Origin: Microthyrium microscopicum
Lineage: Eukaryota; Ascomycota; Dothideomycetes; Microthyriales; Microthyriaceae
DNA length: 64,000 nucleotides
Direction: 5' to 3'
NCBI GenBank assembly: GCA_010405405.1
Contig: MU004236.1
Location: forward strand, 1,928,070 to 1,992,069
The translations under genes and the position numbers were made by a program. Of the stretch, positions 10,771-23,062 are shown piece after piece (the stretch's first letter is position 1; each line of letters opens with the position of its first letter). The notes below the pieces were generated by a model, which saw only the letters and a list, made by a program, of their open reading frames with translations, did not search any database and was not told the DNA's origin.

Positions 10771-13700
10771 TATCTAGGACTTGTGGACTGGATCCGATTC
10801 TCGTGCCCAAGCGATGGGTTGGGACAAAGGGGAGTTTCCGGAGGCGGTGAGACTGTGTAGAACGGGGTGGTATTAAAGTGCATGAAAGCGCAACTGGCGG
10901 AAGCAGTTCGCTTAATTAGGGAGGAGTAAGTGGCGAGCCAGTCAACCACGATGCGTTAAATGGCGGATTGATGGCAGTGGCGGGTGTGTTTGGAGACTGA
11001 GCGATTTTTCTTGTTGCCTCAGTTGCCTCTGAGGTTGTATGGGGTCTGGTGGAGCCAGGCAGAGGTTGGGTACGATTGGAGGGGGCGAACTAGGCTCGTC
11101 GGGTGATGTAGGTACGCGCGGGTTGCTGGCTTGTGGTGAAGCAGGCAAAGCCACAGCTTGCGTGTGTGATATGAAGTCGTGTCGGAGGTTATTGGGATTA
11201 GAAAGTAAGAGTCCTAGTCGCGATATTATATGGGGGAGAGATGTTGGAGTTGAGTTGAGTTGAGTTGAAAAGAGTCGGGAAGTTTGAGACGGTAAGAGCG
11301 GGTGATGGATGGGTGGACCTTTCCTAAAAGGGGGGGTGGGTAGTACTTGTGCTCGCAGCTCAAATACAAGAAATGGTCCGAGCTCGGCTTAGCTAATGGA
11401 TTATGGCCCGATTACAAGTAAGAGATGAGTTATGATGCCAAGTTGCCAACTGATTCACAATGAGACTGCACACCTGGCCAAGCCGATTATGCACTCTGGG
11501 AATCTCTGTCTAGACTGTGCGGTGGCTTCGTTGTTCTTTTCCAAATATCTCCGATTGAGTATTTGTCGTCGCGTTTTGCTCGCTCTTTGTTACCCCGTTT
11601 GATACCGTATACGGTACCTGGCACGGAATTGCGTGGAATCGATCGCTGCCAACTTATTTTAGCCACTGCCTCTCAGGCCAAAGTTAGGCATGATCATCTT
11701 ACCACAATTGGCTCGTCAAGCGTACGATATACGGAAGCAATCGCTCTCAATTCCCTTGACAATTTTCTTTCACCGTATGTGGCTCAGCTCGTTGTACACG
11801 CAGACTCAATGAATTGATATCCCACTTTGGACTGTTAGGCGATTCTTCGGATGACAGCGGTCTATTCGGGGTTCACCACGGCGCCGGCGATTGAAAAGCT
11901 GAGGCAGCGCAGTGAGTGCGGCGGATACGGTATGACCGTGCCGAGGATTCCCAGTCTACAATGGCTGTCAATTATCTTTGATGTTGTAATCTCGCCAGGG
12001 CTGGGCTGCTGAAAAGTCGGTGTTAAGGCCAGGGGGATTGTAAATTGGGTGACAATCAGCTTGTTTCCAAAGCAGTTTCTCTGCAGTGCTCGGTCCGATG
12101 ATTATTCAACTGCGCAATTATTCACCTATTCCTGGAAGATAGGAAACTTATGGAAAAAGACTCTTCCAAAATGATATGGCAGCATAAGCTAAAAGATCCA
12201 CGGGGACAATTACCAAGCGAGCCATGTGCTGTGAAATGGTTTCTATTATATCTTGATCTGATTGAAACCAACAGCCTGATGTGCCTGGCGCTTTCATTCC
12301 CATCACATTGGCATCAACCCAGAAGCTCCCGCTTTTAGGCTCTTCTTGCTCATTCTCACACTCTACACACCCCCCGTGCCCCCTAGCTATCCTCGAAACT
12401 GTTGAAAATAGCCTCTTTATTCTTACTTGGATGTGCCTGTTGAAAGTGATTCAGCTAAGCCTACCCCACCACCAAATGCCTCACATCTTTACCAGTAAAA
12501 CTCGAATCACTTCCCAACTCATACACTCATACATTAACCTATTGCCCATCACCATCAAAACCCATTCCGATCATCTAGCAATTATTGCAGCCCAATAGTC
12601 ATCGCCTCATATGTGCCATAGCATCATTGCGCAACGGTAGAAGTCTGCCTTTGCGTCATAATCCTATGCCAACACCATGTCTTTGCTGGAGTGAACCAGC
12701 GCTGTCCCACCACGTTGTTCCAACGGCTGCAGGCCCAGTCGACAAAAAGGAAAGCTGCCAATCATCCGACACGTCCAGGATTTTCTGTCTCTTTCTCACT
12801 TGTGTGATCAGCCCGCAGACTCAGCGCTTCATCCCTTCTGTTGGGCCATATTGGTCCACTGAATCTTCGTGTTAAGACCAGTCTTATACATGTCTTGGTC
12901 GTTTCTCCCTAGTCACCGCATCTATCCCATGCCTTCTATACCCTCTACGATTACATCCAGTAAAAGATGTCACTATACGCAGCCTCACGCACAATATCCC
13001 TCCACACATATTTCTTCCGCTCATATCCATAGCAAGCCACAGGCGAACATGCCCAAGTTCGATGGCAACTTTTCAACGCCTTGCGACATGACAGGTCAAA
13101 CGCGCATATCGGGGACGACGGAACTTCATCGATCGATTCTCTTTCGTTTCCTTCACCAAAGCACTACTGCATCACCTACATTAGGTCTGACCAGTAAGCA
13201 CCCGCCAATCCTTTCCTCAACAACACCCCAACACCCGCCTTCCCTCCAAAGCATTCCTCTCACAGTTCTACTTCTGGCCTCGCACATGACATCCCATCAT
13301 CCATCAACCCCTCGCTCGTCTGTTCCCCAGCTTATTCGCACGGTCCCCCCAGTCACCGCTCCAATTCTCCACACCCCGCGCAACAAGTGATTGACAGGCC
13401 CTCCCATTTCGCTCTATACATCCGTCTACCAAAGTTTGAAAAAATAAACCGCTCGTGCGTCGAAGCTCCTGGAAGCTACCTCTTACGTTCTCTACGGGGG
13501 TGTTGTGTGGTCCATTAACGTGGCCAATCGCGGGGCACGGGTTAGCACTGCCTCCTTGTCCGCGTGGCCAATCGCGTGCCCTTAACTTTATGTACGTACC
13601 TTTTACGGAGTACGAAGGTAGAAATGGGGAACACGAAATCGCTTTGATGGGGCAGTGTTCATGAAAAAGATGAACCGAGGCCTCAAATATCGACCGGACG

Positions 13701-16700
13701 TGGATTGGCGTTGATTTGGCCTCTATGGCCTCGTATGTAAAGATGAGTTTGTGAGTTCGTGGCATGCGCTGGATGGTGTAGAAGCATTTCTGGATATGCG
13801 TGAATAGTGATGCGGACCAATCACCATCAAGGGGTATGGAATGAACCACTCATGTTGACATATGCATTGCGCTGCGTGAATCGTGAGGCCTAGACTGGTC
13901 TGACAGGACTGGTCTTCTGTCTGTGGACTAGGTTCGCAGTATCGTGAGGCAGATGGTAGTAAGATAAGTGCGTTATTTTCGATATCTTTAGGGGTATTTA
14001 CGAAGCTGCTCCGCCTCAGGGGTGAAGTTAGGGGTTTATTTGGTTGCCTCATTGCTGGTTTGGGACCGAGGAAGGCCTCAGCCTGATGGGTGGAGATGCT
14101 ACGTTTTTGCGCACGGGCTTTGTTCAGCCTTGTGGACAGCCTTGCGGTGGATTAGATTTGGGGGCTGTTCAATGTTGGCGATTTGGAAGATTATACCGTT
14201 AGGCTGAGATAGGCTGTTGAAATTGACGTTTGTCGCGATATGCTGTTGGAGAGTCAATTGTTGCGCCGTTTGCTTCTGGGTATTCTGGCAATGACAATAC
14301 CTCCGTGGCACGGATTGTGGTCTTCAAGCTTGACAAACTGTTCCGTTCCGCCGGACTGAGCATGACTTCTCAATTATGCTTCGGATAGAGTATATGTGTT
14401 ATTTGAGCGATTACGTGCCATTTCCGACTAGTTCAAACTCGGTCAAACAATAGTCATGGTGCTCTATGGCGGTTTTCTTTCTTCCATCACAGCGCAAGCA
14501 AAACGACTTGCTTCTCAGAGGGCTGACTTCTGTGGAAACAAACTGTCGACACAAGATTTGCTTTTCTGTTCTCAATCTTCGTCAACGGGTGTTGCTTCGT
14601 GTCTAGTTCTGATCGACAAACTAACGAGAACTTTGTGTGCGAGCAAGGCCAGAGCCTATCTCAGCATGTGCTCAAGAGAAGTCGAGTCAAAAAGGCCCAT
14701 CAAGGATCAACTCAAGACTTGATTATTGATTGCGGACAAGGCTTTGGCTCTCTCGTCAAGCTTTCAGGACTCGATATGTCTACACAATGCAAGAGAGCGC
14801 GGCTTATGAGGCGGCGCTGGAGAAGGCGTGTATCTACACAAATTCCTATACAACTCTTTTCTATAGCGTATTTGCGCACTATATAGCAATCTCCAATTCC
14901 CAGAACTAAAGTTTCATTTATGTTTTCGTTAATCATGTGATTTCAAGAGCCTTTCTACCTATAATATGGCAAATATATCTCATTTCATGCTGTAACACGC
15001 CTAAGATGCATCCTTCTTTTTAACACGCCTATATAAGCGCATTCCCTACGAACGCTACCATCTGTTCCTAGTTACTTCTTGCTGCGGGAATTGTGTTCTT
15101 TTCCGGCATGAAATTTTTACCGCTACCGAGGTTACTGGGCTTCTATATAGGATAATGCGGATACACTTGTCATCACCGATCTCTGAACTACCTCGAGTCA
15201 TGCTACTCAGCACCCTGCTGGGCCAGAATTCACTTTGATCTACTTCGCTTAGTGATTGTTCTATGGTCCAAGCGTTCCAGAGATTGTATTTAAACTTTTG
15301 CCAAAATTCCAACTTCATCCTTTCTTCCTCACAGGCAATCCACATTCATGGATTTGCCTGTGGTATTGTTTCTAAAGCTGCGTCTGCAGCTATTTTGAGT
15401 CTGGATGAATTTGGGGCAGCTTTGAAAGGAGCAAGATGCGATGTGGTTCCATAATCATGCAGTGTTCAGGGAATCCAATACAAACCTTTCAAGGCCGAAT
15501 ATCGTGCCGCGCACATTTCTTTTCGAATTGGCGGCAATGTCTTTGGCCATATTTAAGTTTGGATGAAGTTATACTATGCGCACAGCTGTGCTCTCGTGCG
15601 CATCCATGAGAGCTTGGAACTATCTTAGGCTGATAGCAATAAAGTCGTCTTGCATTGAGCAACACAAGCACTTGTTCTTACTCAACTAGACTTATGCGAT
15701 GGATTCTAGACATGGAAAGAGCTTCTGATCTCTGGTACATCCATGCCTGTACAATGCCGCATCATTAATTGGTGCAGAATATATTTACCACCTCCAACTT
15801 GGCGCAATTGCCTAATCGGGTAATATGCTATGGTTTCAGGGGCACCCAACTTCACTGTCACATAATCCTCCGAGAAGTGACTGTCAAGTCCTGGACCAAG
15901 CTCCCGAGCTTCTCAACAACTGGTTTTATGTCTCCGGCTTCATTTTCAATTCTGTTTTCCTCTCCCACCCACTTCCCAGCTTTCTGCCCTTTTGTCACGA
16001 CAGCTTCTACCAACACTGCCTTCAACGAGTCTCACGAGACACTCTATACTGCCGCTATCATTGCGATATTGCTCGATTCTATTACGGCCTTCTATTGTGA
16101 CAGTACGAGAGAGCACATTTCATTTGGTAAGTCATTCCCTTCGAATCTTCGCGTCGACAGCTTGGGCATAGCGCATCAGCCCAACGTCACTGCAACATTG
16201 TGCCGCGAGGACGCGGGTTGAAGCGACTGTTGGCCCATTGATATCAGCCTCTTCTTGTTCTTAGACTCTGCTCAAGACTTCTGTCGCACACCACCACTCC
16301 CACCAGTTTTCCCATCTCTCATTCCGCCGCCCTGAGCATTTCGAGGATTCTTCTGCAGCTACTAAACTCCATTTGCGCAGATCCCTGGTACTTCTCAGCT
16401 TCTCTAGCTTCCTCTCGCCATTGTGCGCCATATCGGTAAGTCCATTGTCCCTGCCTCTTGACTATCCCGTTGCTGTGGTCGCGAGCGGCTTCCATTCACT
16501 ACACTCCACCTCAACATCAAAACAACCGAGTCCACCTGTGGAGAGACCGCAATAGTGTTAGACTGCGTCTCTCTTGGCGAGCGTGGCTTGATTCCGTTGC
16601 TGTTTTCTGTTGCACTCATTACTCCTCCTTCTCCAAGTCCCGGCACCCTCACAACACAACCTCTTCCACACCACCAAACCCCCAACCCACATTTCCGCTT

Positions 16701-16824
16701 CTCTCTATCACACTCTCCATTGCCTCAGCAATTGCCATTGATTCTAATTATCCTCCAGCTTTCAAAAGCTATCATAACTCCAAGGAGTTTCTCTTGAAAT
16801 CATTCGCCTCTTTCTAGGTCAAAG
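10771..16824. other. Gene-poor 6-kb stretch
   Basis: Only short open frames, often overlapping on both strands, with no domain, signal peptide or splice chain that I can support. The right end (about 16250-16820) becomes pyrimidine-rich with a donor-like GTAAGT near 16436, probably promoter and 5' leader of the kinase-like gene. A (TTGAG)n microsatellite lies at 11247-11268. RNA-seq could still reveal non-coding or spliced genes here. Confidence 0.4.
11247..11268. repeat. (TTGAG)n microsatellite
   Basis: Four tandem copies of the pentamer GAGTT/TTGAG upstream of the J-domain gene. Confidence 0.8.
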
Positions 16825-16919
16825 GTACGTGGTCTTCTTGCCTCTATCGCCCACATCCTCCATCAAAACAAGCATGCTGTCTTGGACTACCATTGATCAA
16901 TCAACTAACATCTCCCTAG
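16825..16919 (+). other. Probable 5'-UTR intron of the first kinase-like gene
   Basis: AAAG/GTACGT donor at 16825, CTAAC branch point and CTCCCTAG acceptor ending at 16919, all 88 nt or more upstream of the ATG at 17008. It suggests a spliced 5' leader. Confidence 0.5.
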
Positions 16920-17007
16920 ACCTACAACCACATCAATCACCCTCTTCGGCCATTGAGCCTTCCTCTTACAACCGGACGTTCCATCAACTCCTCCTCCCGA
17001 TATCACG

Positions 17008-20000
17008 ATGTCGTCGGCATTGGGCTCTGCTTCCTCCGCCGATGGCGCTCGCGGCCTACGAGCCAAGTTCTCCAAATTCGAAAAGCGGACCTTGAAGAAG
17101 GTCTCCAAACTATTCAAACGCGCAAAATCCTCCAGGGCGCATCAAAAATACACCGAAAAGGTCTCCGATTCAGATCAATCACCCCCAGAGCCGTCACGAC
17201 CACCTCCCCCGATTCCAGACCTAGCCTCTTCTCCCCACGACTCTCTTTCTCCTACCAATGCAGTTGAGACTACCTCGGTCAACTCAGCTGTCGTACCCGT
17301 TTCAACGGCTGGCTTCATTCGGCCCGATGGCTACCCTGTGCGAACTTCCTCGCTAAGACAGACCGAGGGGCCTGTTACGTTATATGATGGACCCATTGAA
17401 ACCAACTACACCGCATTCAAACAGCAGTCGTCTTCCGATCAGCACTATTCTCCAAAGCTGGACCCTCTGATCGAAGAAAACGACGAAGAAGAGTGCTCTG
17501 CGCCTACGCAACCCGCATCTTCACAAGTCGAAGGCGCAGCTGCAACGTTCTCGACAGAAGATGCTTTCAAGCAGTTGTTATTGAGACTGGATATGCTGCA
17601 GGAGCGCGTTGCCGCAATAGACGCCAAGATTGACCGACGCGAATATAAATCGATTGGGACACAGACAGAGGGCAAAGAATTGGCAGAGCCAACACCTCCT
17701 GAATCAGTCAAGGGCGATCAGTCAGAAGGCTCTAATTCCCACAGAGAACAACGCGATGCTTGCGTGGCCCCTCAGAAGGAAGAGACTACGTCTCGATCAG
17801 GCTCCCTAAAACCGAATGAGACATCCAGTTCGGCTCCAGTTGTGTCTTCGAACGCTGCGGTTGTTCTACCAGAGGAAGAAGTTGCGCCCGAAGAGGAGGT
17901 TTCTCAAGAACAGGTCGTTCAAGAACAGCAGGTCGTTCAAGATGAACAGCCTTCTCTTAGTGCTGCGGCGCCTCCTGCAATTGCGCAGTCCTTTTGGAAT
18001 GTTGTTCTAGATCAGCCATCGCCCAAACAAGCGGACAACCCAAAACCAGAACTCCTTGAATATACCCAGCTGCTCAATAACATCGAGGAATTTATGGGCG
18101 AGGAGGTTGCGCCTAAGTTTGCGCCTGGTGATGCAGAAGCCTCTGGATCCAATCCTGGAGATGAAAATGGGCACTTGGAGCAACGAAGCCTACAATTCCG
18201 CCAGTTCCACCCACATGAGCCCCTTCCGCTTGCCTCCGAGGAGCTCAATGGAGTCAGTCTGGCAGGATATGTCTTCCCAGCCAGCCCTTACCCCGTGGTA
18301 CGGGAAGACTTCTCTTCCATGGCGCGCATGGCCACCTCCGCTGAATCCCCTGTGACTGCTGTTCAGCTCCCCCAGGCCACAGCTGTCCAAACTCCGGTCG
18401 TTCCAGCTACGGTCGCGCCTTCCGTCGTCTCGCTGGCGGTTCCTCAAAAACGAAAGGCTCCGTCCCCTCAAACAGCCGAAGAACGCAAAGCAGAGCCTGA
18501 GCGCAAGAAGAAACGTTCTGCTGCGGTTGCTGCGGTTGCGGTCGCTCCTGTTGTGGTCGCTCCTGTTGCGATTGCTCCTGTTGCGATTGCTCCTGTTGCG
18601 ATTGCTCCTGTTGCGGTTGAGCCAGCTGTGGCTGCTCAAGCTCCAGAATCCCCATCGGAGCTCAAAGAACGGGAGGACCGCGAGCGATGGGGAGAAATTC
18701 TGGAATTGAGAAATAGGGACATTGCACCGGTCATATACGATCTTTTCCAAGGTGCTAAGGTCATCCAGATGATTGGTAAACGGGGCAGTTTCCATCGCTG
18801 CTGGATTGTCACATTTGAGAGTCCTACGGAAGGCGAGATGAAAGTCGTCGTTCGCATTTCGATCCGGGCTACACGTGAGCGCTGGACTGGAGAAGACGCT
18901 TGGAAATTGAAGAACGACAGCCGTCAGCTCAAGTGGCTGAGCCCGCGCTTCTCATGTGCTGCCAAAGTCTATGCCTTCAGCACTGACTTTGATAATTCAA
19001 TTGGGCGGCCTTACCAGATTCAAGAGTACAAGGAGGGAATATCTCTTGACCGAGCATGGAATGCTGATCCAAGACACTTCGGCTTCTCAACGACTTTCGC
19101 ATTGCAAAAGCAGTTGATTCTAAACGTGGCTGAGAAGTATAGGGAGCTGAGCCATCTGGGGGATTTCCGTGCTTCTGGTGGTCTCTATTTCAATACAGAC
19201 GACCCCAACGCTCCTCCTGAAGTAGGACCATTTTTTCAGGAAGGTTGCCATGAGCGAAACCTGGAGCCTCGCTTCTCTCCTGGTGCGGCTGACTTCGGGC
19301 AAGTCCTTGCCAGCAAATTTGCGAAAATGCATGAAATTACTTCTACAAAGCCATGCAAACCCGACGAGGCCTTAGTCCGCACTGGAGCTGTTTGGTTGAT
19401 CAAGTCCTTTTTGAAAAAGGTCTACCCATCGCTGACTGATGATGAGGTTGACCGGCAGCGTGAGATGCTCGAGGACGATGAAGAGGAGGTTCGAGTTGAA
19501 TGCTGGCAAGAAGCTCTGGGCCAGATCATCCGCCATTCATCCGACGATACTACACTGCCACGATTTTTGATCAAGCATCCTGATTTCAATTGGCAGAATA
19601 TCTTGATCAACGACAAAGGTGAAGTCGTTGCGTTCATTGATATGGACCAATTAAGCGTTGTTCCAGCGGAGCTTGCTTGCGCAGCGCCCCCGTTTTTCAT
19701 GTACCCGGACTGGAATCCGTGCTACAAACACCTCATATACGACCCTAGCATCAAGCGCTCCTCCCTACAAGATGCTAAGATGAACCGATGGTTCTATGCG
19801 AAGTGCCTTGAGAACCAGCCAACCGCGGGTTCTCAGGACCTATACAAAAAGGGTTGGGCTCATGTTCTGGCTGCGATATGGGAACCCTTGAAAGAAGGGA
19901 ACATGAACTGGCTGATTATGGTAGCCGAAGAGATGCTTGCGCAACGATATTCGGAGTCGAGCGAAAAGAGTATCGAGGCCAAGCTCATGTTTCTTGGTGG

Positions 20001-20130
20001 TAAGTGTCCGGATTTGACTGAGTCGGTTCAAAAAGGAGTCATGGAGGTTATCGGCACATGGATGGAGCAGGAAAATGCAGATTTTGCCGATGGATTTGGG
20101 ACGGTATTGGAGGCTGTATTCAGCACTTGA
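17008..20130 (+). CDS. APH/choline-kinase-like protein, paralogue 1
   Basis: 1040 residues, one exon. Order: a basic amphipathic N-terminus (LRAKFSKFEKRTLKKVSKLF, 17-36); Ser/Pro-rich linker; short coiled coil (about 190-215); Glu/Gln-rich and PVAIA pentapeptide repeats (about 509-540); then a kinase-fold domain from about 555. This shows the RISIRAT(x)2RWT block (N-lobe), the catalytic-loop form HxDxxxxN (His857, Asp859, Asn864) and the metal-binding Asp878 (AFIDMDQ). These are hallmarks of the APH/ChoK phosphotransferase superfamily common in fungi; the substrate is unknown. It is the first of a tandem set (copies at 20690, 23063 and 26601). The N-terminal motif shared with copy 2, at the same residue number, supports this start. 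Confidence 0.8.
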   Translation: MSSALGSASSADGARGLRAKFSKFEKRTLKKVSKLFKRAKSSRAHQKYTEKVSDSDQSPPEPSRPPPPIPDLASSPHDSLSPTNAVETTSVNSAVVPVSTAGFIRPDGYPVRTSSLRQTEGPVTLYDGPIETNYTAFKQQSSSDQHYSPKLDPLIEENDEEECSAPTQPASSQVEGAAATFSTEDAFKQLLLRLDMLQERVAAIDAKIDRREYKSIGTQTEGKELAEPTPPESVKGDQSEGSNSHREQRDACVAPQKEETTSRSGSLKPNETSSSAPVVSSNAAVVLPEEEVAPEEEVSQEQVVQEQQVVQDEQPSLSAAAPPAIAQSFWNVVLDQPSPKQADNPKPELLEYTQLLNNIEEFMGEEVAPKFAPGDAEASGSNPGDENGHLEQRSLQFRQFHPHEPLPLASEELNGVSLAGYVFPASPYPVVREDFSSMARMATSAESPVTAVQLPQATAVQTPVVPATVAPSVVSLAVPQKRKAPSPQTAEERKAEPERKKKRSAAVAAVAVAPVVVAPVAIAPVAIAPVAIAPVAVEPAVAAQAPESPSELKEREDRERWGEILELRNRDIAPVIYDLFQGAKVIQMIGKRGSFHRCWIVTFESPTEGEMKVVVRISIRATRERWTGEDAWKLKNDSRQLKWLSPRFSCAAKVYAFSTDFDNSIGRPYQIQEYKEGISLDRAWNADPRHFGFSTTFALQKQLILNVAEKYRELSHLGDFRASGGLYFNTDDPNAPPEVGPFFQEGCHERNLEPRFSPGAADFGQVLASKFAKMHEITSTKPCKPDEALVRTGAVWLIKSFLKKVYPSLTDDEVDRQREMLEDDEEEVRVECWQEALGQIIRHSSDDTTLPRFLIKHPDFNWQNILINDKGEVVAFIDMDQLSVVPAELACAAPPFFMYPDWNPCYKHLIYDPSIKRSSLQDAKMNRWFYAKCLENQPTAGSQDLYKKGWAHVLAAIWEPLKEGNMNWLIMVAEEMLAQRYSESSEKSIEAKLMFLGGKCPDLTESVQKGVMEVIGTWMEQENADFADGFGTVLEAVFST
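18535..18624 (+). repeat. 15-bp in-frame tandem repeat (PVAIA units)
   Basis: Six tandem 15-bp units of the type GTTGCGATTGCTCCT, three of them identical, coding Val-Ala-Ile-Ala-Pro repeats inside paralogue 1 just before its kinase-like domain. The unit number is probably variable between strains (inference). Confidence 0.9.
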
Positions 20131-20689
20131 TTGGGATTGCTTATTGCTATGAGCGTTGGTTTTGCTCATGTTGGAGAATTGTTTACTTGTTTTGAGGAAG
20201 TTATATACCCACTGGAATACTAGCAAGGAGTTGGGCTTTGATTGGGCAGTAGAATATATATTAGACTCTCTTGCAATTAAAACAATTGCAAAATTTCTGG
20301 TTATCTGTGAGTAATGTTTGGCTCGATAATCACAATCCCATGAGGACACTGACAGTTTGTTCAATTTATGCTTCACTAACTGGGCACAAAACATGATATG
20401 GTCAAATCATGATACTATTGAATGCTCTCAGGCTGTTATTAGACAAACATGACAAACAATGGTCAGAGCTGCCTGCAGTGTTGGCTCTACTTGAGACGGA
20501 CGATGTCAACTACAACGAGATTTCGCTGAGTCTGGAAGACTTGCACTAAATTAGCTACATGACTTACATATTTAAGGCGGATTAGATTATAGACTATGGT
20601 TTCCGCTATCATTCGAGTCCATCTATTGCCTCGTTGAAGAAATCTTGTCTGGGAGGTCTGTTGGCTGCCCATCACAACATCCATCCAGG
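20131..20689. other. Intergenic, no gene seen
   Basis: Sequence between paralogue 1 and the decayed copy. I could not align it convincingly to the kinase-like N-lobe. Confidence 0.4.
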
Positions 20690-21675
20690 AATTTTATTTG
20701 CACCATCGCCAAATGGCACGAGATATTGATAAAGTCTCCAGCCAAGTCGTTTGCCTAATATAGGGATTTGTTGGGTGCGACAGCTTCGGAAACTTCTGAC
20801 TTCCGCAAAAATGCTATGCAAACTGAAGTCGGCCCATTCTACCACGAGGGCATTCATGAGTGGCAAAAGCCGCCATGCTTTACGCCTGGCGGAACCGACT
20901 TCACCAAAGTCCCAAAAGAATAATAAGGACGAATGAACGTACGCATACAGCAAAGCAACACTAACAGAACTATGGCCTCCCGAGGCCGCGTATGTGGGTC
21001 GCTCTTGCTGCTGGAAAAGGTCCTCAAGTACTAGCTCCCCAGTTTCAGCCTCAATACTGCCAGTCTTGAAGCCACCAAAATGATGAAGCCGGGCGCTGAG
21101 GATGTCTTGAGAGTGGAAGATCTCGGCAAATATATTCCACTGCAGAGTAACATGTGACCGGCTCCCGGTTTGGGCTATCAGGTCTTCAATTGATACACCG
21201 GGACATAGGTTGGCAAAACATATTTGTCAACGAGAAGGGCAAAGTTGTCGCGTTTATTGATTGTGATGAGCTGGACGTTCTAGCCGCAGCAATGGGTTAC
21301 GTTGCTCCGCCCATTTTCTTATACGCAAATTGGGTTTGCGGGTATTACCACTTTGTCGACAGTCTTACAATCCTAGAAAGCTCCATCAAGGAGATGAAAG
21401 CCAACCCCAAGCGCCTCAACGTCTTTCTCTTTCAACAGGAAGGAGTGAGCGAGCAGGACCTGCGCCATGCTCGTCTGTCCCATGTCCTAGCTGCAATATG
21501 GGCAGTTCTGAAGAACGAGTTCGCCACAGGCGGTCTGGAGTGGCTTATCATGAAGACTTTGTCTCAATTCCTGCTATTGAGTTCGACTAATGAGGAGAAG
21601 TGTCTGGAGATCTTGCAGACTCAGGAGAGCGTTCTGACAGTGGTCAATGCATGGATGGAATTTGAGAGCCTTTGA
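20690..21675 (+). pseudogene. Decayed APH-like kinase paralogue
   Basis: A piece near 20820-20920 reads TEVGPFYHEGIHEWQKPP then CFTPGGTDFTKV, matching EVGPFFQEGCHERN...FSPGAADF of paralogue 1. After frame breaks, 21154-21675 gives 173 residues with the intact catalytic loop HRDIGWQN and AFIDCDE, and a C-terminus (VNAWMEFESL) equivalent to the ends of paralogues 1 and 2. The N-terminal half and the ATP-binding lobe are missing or unrecognisable. It is a pseudogene by deletion and frameshift, lying between paralogues 1 and 2, so it records a third duplication in the array. Confidence 0.8.
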
Positions 21676-23062
21676 GCTAGGTTCCGGTGCCTCTGGCATA
21701 ATCGTAGATGAGGATTGAAATTTTGGGAACTATTGGGCGAGCTTACGAATCATGAGAGAGGAATTCAACAAGACAGTTTTGACCATAAGAGATAATGTCA
21801 TTCTATTCAAGGTCAATGAACTACTTGTGGGCAGCTAGAGTAGCATCTCAAATACGACATTAAATACGTTTGATTTCCAGGTCATTTGGAAAGCAAGCAC
21901 AAACATGGCATACGCCCCGTTAAGCTGCGCAATACTAACAGTAAACTTACTATCTATGAACAATGGAGAAACTCCAGAATTCTGGCTCAATATGGTGTCC
22001 CTTATCTCAGAATATTGCCTGCACTTTCCCTGCCAGCGTTCCTGGCTCCGTTGGCTTGCTAAAGACATATGCCCTTTAAGACCCTCAGCTGACCTTTTAA
22101 ATTTGCAATGTACTATGTCGACTACCTAGGTATACTTATAGGATGGGTTGGAATGCAATGAAGTGTAAAGAAATCGGGGCAGATGCTTCGACCTCTGGTT
22201 TGGCAAGACTACCTGCAAAGCCCATTGCATGGTCACTGATCGTTTTCTAGCGACTTAATACAATAGTCTTAATCGAAACTTGACCATCTCAATTCCCAAG
22301 TAGTTATAAAAACCTATTACTTCGTTGTAAGTAAATAAGACAAGTGTCGGCGAAGCTTTGGCTCAGTGATGCGGAAGAATAAAATTCCCTCCGCTATCTG
22401 CGTGAAGAGTCTGGGGTTACTTTTTATGAGCATGCACGCCGACTCAACTTGTATGATCATTCATGAGGAATTGAACTGGGCAGAGAAGCATCAGTAACTT
22501 ATGCAATATCAGTACTTGATTGATCTTTTGATATGATCGAAGGATCTTGGCCAAAGACCTATAGACTGACCCCCATAAAATTGACACCAGTGGAACTACC
22601 AGATAGGCACTTATATATTCTATAGAGAAAGCCACGCCTCTTAGCTGGCTTGTTGAAATAAGTGATTATGCTGGAAATAGAATCGTTATCTCTAGATGCA
22701 ATGCCGCCTTTATCAAAGAATACAAGTCTACACCTACTCGTGATGGCACTGTTACTTGCTTATGCCCCGAATCAGACTCTCTCAAATCAGATACTAGACG
22801 TTCATTCGAGCCGTAATGTGCGCCTCCATGTTTCTCAGCTCGTTTGTTTACATCAATGTCGAGGCCTCTACGCGTGGTCTTCACCTCAAAATTTACGACG
22901 CATTTACGACGCGTTCGCGTGTCAACAGAGAGCTAGAATATTTCACTTCATTCATCCCAACCTAGAGCCTATAATTCCCCGGCTCGTCAATAGATTCTTT
23001 GCTCAGACCTTCTCCACAACATGCACTCCCATCCTCGACTACAGTTCCAACCACCACTCGAA
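21676..23062. other. Intergenic region before kinase-like paralogue 2
   Basis: No supported gene. An open frame of 198 codons beginning at 22662 overlaps the next gene in another frame and shows no domain. Confidence 0.4.

Noticed and set aside
12610-12690. tRNA-Met-like piece (GCGCAACGGTAG, then CGTCATAATCC)
   Set aside because: D-arm and anticodon-like words occur but there is no closing acceptor stem and no proper T-arm (GGTTCGA) at the right distance.
12869-13849. Opposing frames of 173 (+) and 181 (-) codons
   Set aside because: They overlap each other, are low in complexity and show no domain or start context.
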